Source: Pseudomonas putida (lineage in GTDB: Bacteria > Pseudomonadota > Gammaproteobacteria > Pseudomonadales > Pseudomonadaceae). From it: 64,000 nucleotides of DNA. The stretch covers positions 1,648,001 through 1,712,000 of the forward strand of contig NZ_CP109603.1 in assembly GCF_025905425.1 (NCBI RefSeq), given 5' to 3'. Under the pieces are notes generated by a model that saw only the letters and a list, made by a program, of their open reading frames with translations, did no database searches and was not told the origin of the DNA. The translations under genes and the position numbers were made by a program. Shown here piece by piece: positions 61,906 through 64,000 of the stretch. Position 1 is the stretch's first letter, and the number at the start of each line of letters is the position of its first letter.

Positions 61906-63618
61906 TCATTCCGCTTCCTGTGCCCCGGCAATATGCCGCCCGGCCACGTAGCCGAAAGTCAGCGCCGGGCCCAGATTGATGCCGCCTGACGGGTACCAAC
62001 CGCCAAACACGCTGGCCATGTCGGTACCCGCCGCATAAAGCCCGCCGATTGGCTGGCCACGTTCGTCCAGAACACGTGCATGGCCGTCGGTGCGCAGGCC
62101 GGCGAAGGTGCCAAAGCACCCTGGCTGGACTTTTACCGCGTAGAACGGCCCCTGTTCGATTGGCGCGACGCAGGGGTTCGGCCCGCTGTATGCCGGGTCC
62201 CCCTGTTTACGGTTGAATGGCGTGGAGCCGCGGCCGAATGCCGGGTCCTCGCCCTGGCGCGCATGGCGGTTGTAGGCGGCGACGGTGGCGCTCAACCCGG
62301 CAGGGTCGATGCCGCAGGCCTGGGCCAGTTGTTCGAGGCTGGCGCCGCGCTTGAGGTAGCCGCTGCGCACATGTGGCCATACCGGCAGTGGCGCGGGGCG
62401 GGCGTGGCCGAGGCCGTAGCGGCGCAGGAAGCGGTGGTCGCAGACCAGCCACGAGCAGGCTTCCTCGCCCTGCGGGACCGCCTCGAGCATGGCCGACACG
62501 TAGTCGTAGTAACCGTGTGCCTCGTTGACGAAACGGTTGCCATTGGCCAGCACACCGATGACGCCGGGCTTGCCGCGCTCGATGATGTGCGGGAAGTGGC
62601 CGACACTGCCGTCGCGGTGCGGCACTTTGGAGACCGGTGCCCAGGCCACCGCTGATTTCAGATCGGTGGCCACTACGCCGCCCGCCGATTCGCCAAGGCG
62701 CAAGCCATCGCCCGAGCAGGACTGCGGGGGCAGGGCGAGGTTGTCATGGCCCGTGGCGTCACGGGCAAACAGCTGACGGCGCCGCGCACTGTCATTGGGG
62801 AAGCCGCCGGCTGCGAGTACAACAGCTTTCGCCCTCACCGTCAGGTCGCCCTGCGGGGTGCCTATCACGGCCCCGCGTACCTGCCCGTTTTCGAGCAGCA
62901 GGCGCTTGGCCGGGGCCGATTCCTGCAGGCGCACGCCAAGGTCTGCGGCCGACTTGGCCAGGCGTGCCACCAGGGCAACGCCATTGACCAGGTGCATGGC
63001 CCGGCCATGGCGGGCGAGGTGGTACAGGTGGCGGCCAAAGCGCTTGCACACATGCAGCAAGGCGCGTGGCGAGCGGGTCATGTTGAGAAAGGCCGCCAGG
63101 TCGGGGCCGGCCATGATCGGCATGCCCATGAACGAGGTCTCGCGCAGGGTTTTGCGCAGGCGCGGCAACAGCGCGCCGACCTCACGGGCATCGTAGGGGG
63201 CTGCGATGACCTGGTGGCCGCCGGTCGCGGCGCCGGGTGTGTCGCCATGCATGTCGGGGATGGCGTTGCCGTCGACGAACTGCAGTGCGGTGTGTTTCTC
63301 GAAAAAGGCGACCATGTGCGGGCAGGCCTGGAGGAAGGCATCCACCCGTTCCGCGTCGTACTGTGCGCCCAGTTCATTACGCAGGTAGGTGCGCGGCTGC
63401 TCGATGTCTTCTTCTATACCGGCGCGGCGCGCCAGCGGGTTGCGCGGCACCCAGGCCCAGCCGCCGGACCAGGCGGTGGCGCCGCCGAACACCGGCGCCT
63501 TCTCGACCAGCATCACGCGCTGCCCGTGCCAGGCAGCCGTTACCGCCGCAGCCAGGCCGGCTGCGCCTGAGCCAATGACCAGTACGTCGTATTCGGCTTG
63601 CAAGGTGTCGGTAGGCAT
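61906..63618 (-). CDS. FAD-dependent dehydrogenase, 3-ketosteroid-1-dehydrogenase/fumarate-reductase flavoprotein family
   Basis: 570 residues from the ATG at 63618 (TGGAGACCC upstream). Rossmann motif VIGSGAAGLAAAVTAA near the N-terminus; C-terminal FAD motif GGLYAAGTDMASVFGGWYPSGGINLGPALTFGYVAGRH. The GWYPSGG region is a KstD-family signature. It could oxidise a steroid or other ketone; the divergent IclR regulator suggests an inducible catabolic role. A partner gene is not visible in the window. Confidence 0.85.
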   Translation of the reverse strand: MPTDTLQAEYDVLVIGSGAAGLAAAVTAAWHGQRVMLVEKAPVFGGATAWSGGWAWVPRNPLARRAGIEEDIEQPRTYLRNELGAQYDAERVDAFLQACPHMVAFFEKHTALQFVDGNAIPDMHGDTPGAATGGHQVIAAPYDAREVGALLPRLRKTLRETSFMGMPIMAGPDLAAFLNMTRSPRALLHVCKRFGRHLYHLARHGRAMHLVNGVALVARLAKSAADLGVRLQESAPAKRLLLENGQVRGAVIGTPQGDLTVRAKAVVLAAGGFPNDSARRRQLFARDATGHDNLALPPQSCSGDGLRLGESAGGVVATDLKSAVAWAPVSKVPHRDGSVGHFPHIIERGKPGVIGVLANGNRFVNEAHGYYDYVSAMLEAVPQGEEACSWLVCDHRFLRRYGLGHARPAPLPVWPHVRSGYLKRGASLEQLAQACGIDPAGLSATVAAYNRHARQGEDPAFGRGSTPFNRKQGDPAYSGPNPCVAPIEQGPFYAVKVQPGCFGTFAGLRTDGHARVLDERGQPIGGLYAAGTDMASVFGGWYPSGGINLGPALTFGYVAGRHIAGAQEAE

Positions 63619-63641
63619 CGCAGGGTCTCCAGTATTATTAT

Positions 63642-63656
63642 TGGAACGTGGTTCCA
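63642..63656. promoter_or_regulatory. IclR-type operator palindrome
   Basis: TGGAACGTGGTTCCA is a perfect 15-bp palindrome apart from the central base. It has the spacing of the IclR consensus TGGAAATNATTTCCA. It lies between the divergent FAD dehydrogenase and iclR genes, 24 bp from the dehydrogenase start. Confidence 0.8.
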
Positions 63657-63803
63657 TATTCTTCATGGGTGACCGAGCAGGATGCAAGTGACGCAGCGCG
63701 GTACTGGTCGATAACCGGACACTTCAGCGCACAGACGCTGCGCGGGTTGCCTCAGCTGTGGAATCATCTTCCAAAATTTGCCACTTTTTCAGGGACCTTA
63801 GTC

Positions 63804-64000
63804 ATGGCTGGTAGTCAGATCGAACGCGCCTTCAGTCTTGTAGAAAGCCTGACCGGCGAGCCTGAGGGCCTTGCCCTGCAGACCCTGGCCGAGCGTCTGG
63901 AGATCCCCAAGAGCGCCACCCACCGCATGCTGGCCGAGCTGGTCCGCCTGGGCTATGTGCGGCAGAACCGCGACAACAGCCGCTATCAGTTGTCTGCCAA
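63804..64000 (+). CDS. IclR-family transcriptional regulator (3' part beyond window)
   Basis: ATG 63804 with AGGGA 8 nt upstream. The 65 visible codons encode MAGSQIERAFSLVESLTG... and the IclR HTH (LQTLAERLEIPKSATHRMLAELVRLGYVRQNRDNSRYQLS). The effector domain lies past the window. It is divergent from the FAD dehydrogenase and next to an IclR-type palindrome. Confidence 0.9.
   Translation, partial: MAGSQIERAFSLVESLTGEPEGLALQTLAERLEIPKSATHRMLAELVRLGYVRQNRDNSRYQLSA

Overview
The window is about 64 kb of GC-rich chromosome from a Pseudomonas of the P. putida group. The signs are a six-component DmpKLMNOP-type phenol hydroxylase under a DmpR-like sigma-54 activator, many copies of the P. putida-type REP element (cores such as GGGCTTGCCCCGCGA and GTGGGAGC), Fur/FecIR iron genes, and GC-rich Pseudomonas codon use. 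Nothing looks like a prophage, plasmid backbone, CRISPR array, rRNA or tRNA gene. One REP-associated IS110-family element is present.

Left region (1-9 kb): a DmpR-like regulator (cut by the window edge, HTH missing) faces the phenol hydroxylase operon dmpKLMNOP. A readable regulatory region lies between them, with two UAS half-palindromes about 30 bp apart, an AT-rich IHF-like stretch and a -24/-12 promoter. A beta-barrel outer-membrane gene closes the operon. No catechol-cleavage genes follow; a REP/IS110/REP structure follows instead. The transposase stop codon lies inside REP-like flank, and the 5' non-coding end of the element is a candidate bridge-RNA locus.

9-30 kb is mostly housekeeping and accessory: pirin, a stand-alone SF1 helicase, an alpha/beta-hydrolase lacking its nucleophile Ser, two VOC proteins, an MHS-family symporter, a LysR regulator, a glycine-zipper envelope protein, a complete Pqi lipid-transport operon (two half-PqiA, PqiB, PqiC), a TetR/MFS divergent pair with a clear operator, a CptA-like phosphoethanolamine transferase and an EamA/AraC divergent pair. 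A 75-bp perfect inverted repeat sits at 29.2-29.5 kb, next to a haem oxygenase.

30-36 kb is an amine or polyamine catabolism locus: a PuuP-like permease, a LuxR-type regulator, an omega-aminotransferase and an aldehyde dehydrogenase. A strikingly symmetric double palindrome lies between the permease and the regulator.

36-46 kb is an iron-siderophore acquisition locus. It holds a TonB receptor with a Fur box and a tightly overlapping six-gene operon that joins two YbtP/YbtQ-like ABC half-transporters to a complete FatBCD-type importer, with a divergent TetR regulator. No siderophore synthesis genes are seen, so xenosiderophore use is likely.

46-55.7 kb holds small enzymes and regulators, ArfB ribosome rescue, and a di-haem cytochrome c peroxidase overlapping a sensor kinase gene, divergent from a response regulator with a degenerate HD-GYP domain. 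55.9-60 kb is a FecI/FecR/TonB-receptor (STN domain) iron-signalling unit with a Fur box. The right end has a flavin oxidoreductase behind a perfect LitR/PplR-type light-regulator box, then an FAD-dependent (ketosteroid dehydrogenase-like) enzyme divergent from an IclR regulator (cut by the window end), with a 15-bp IclR-type palindrome between them.
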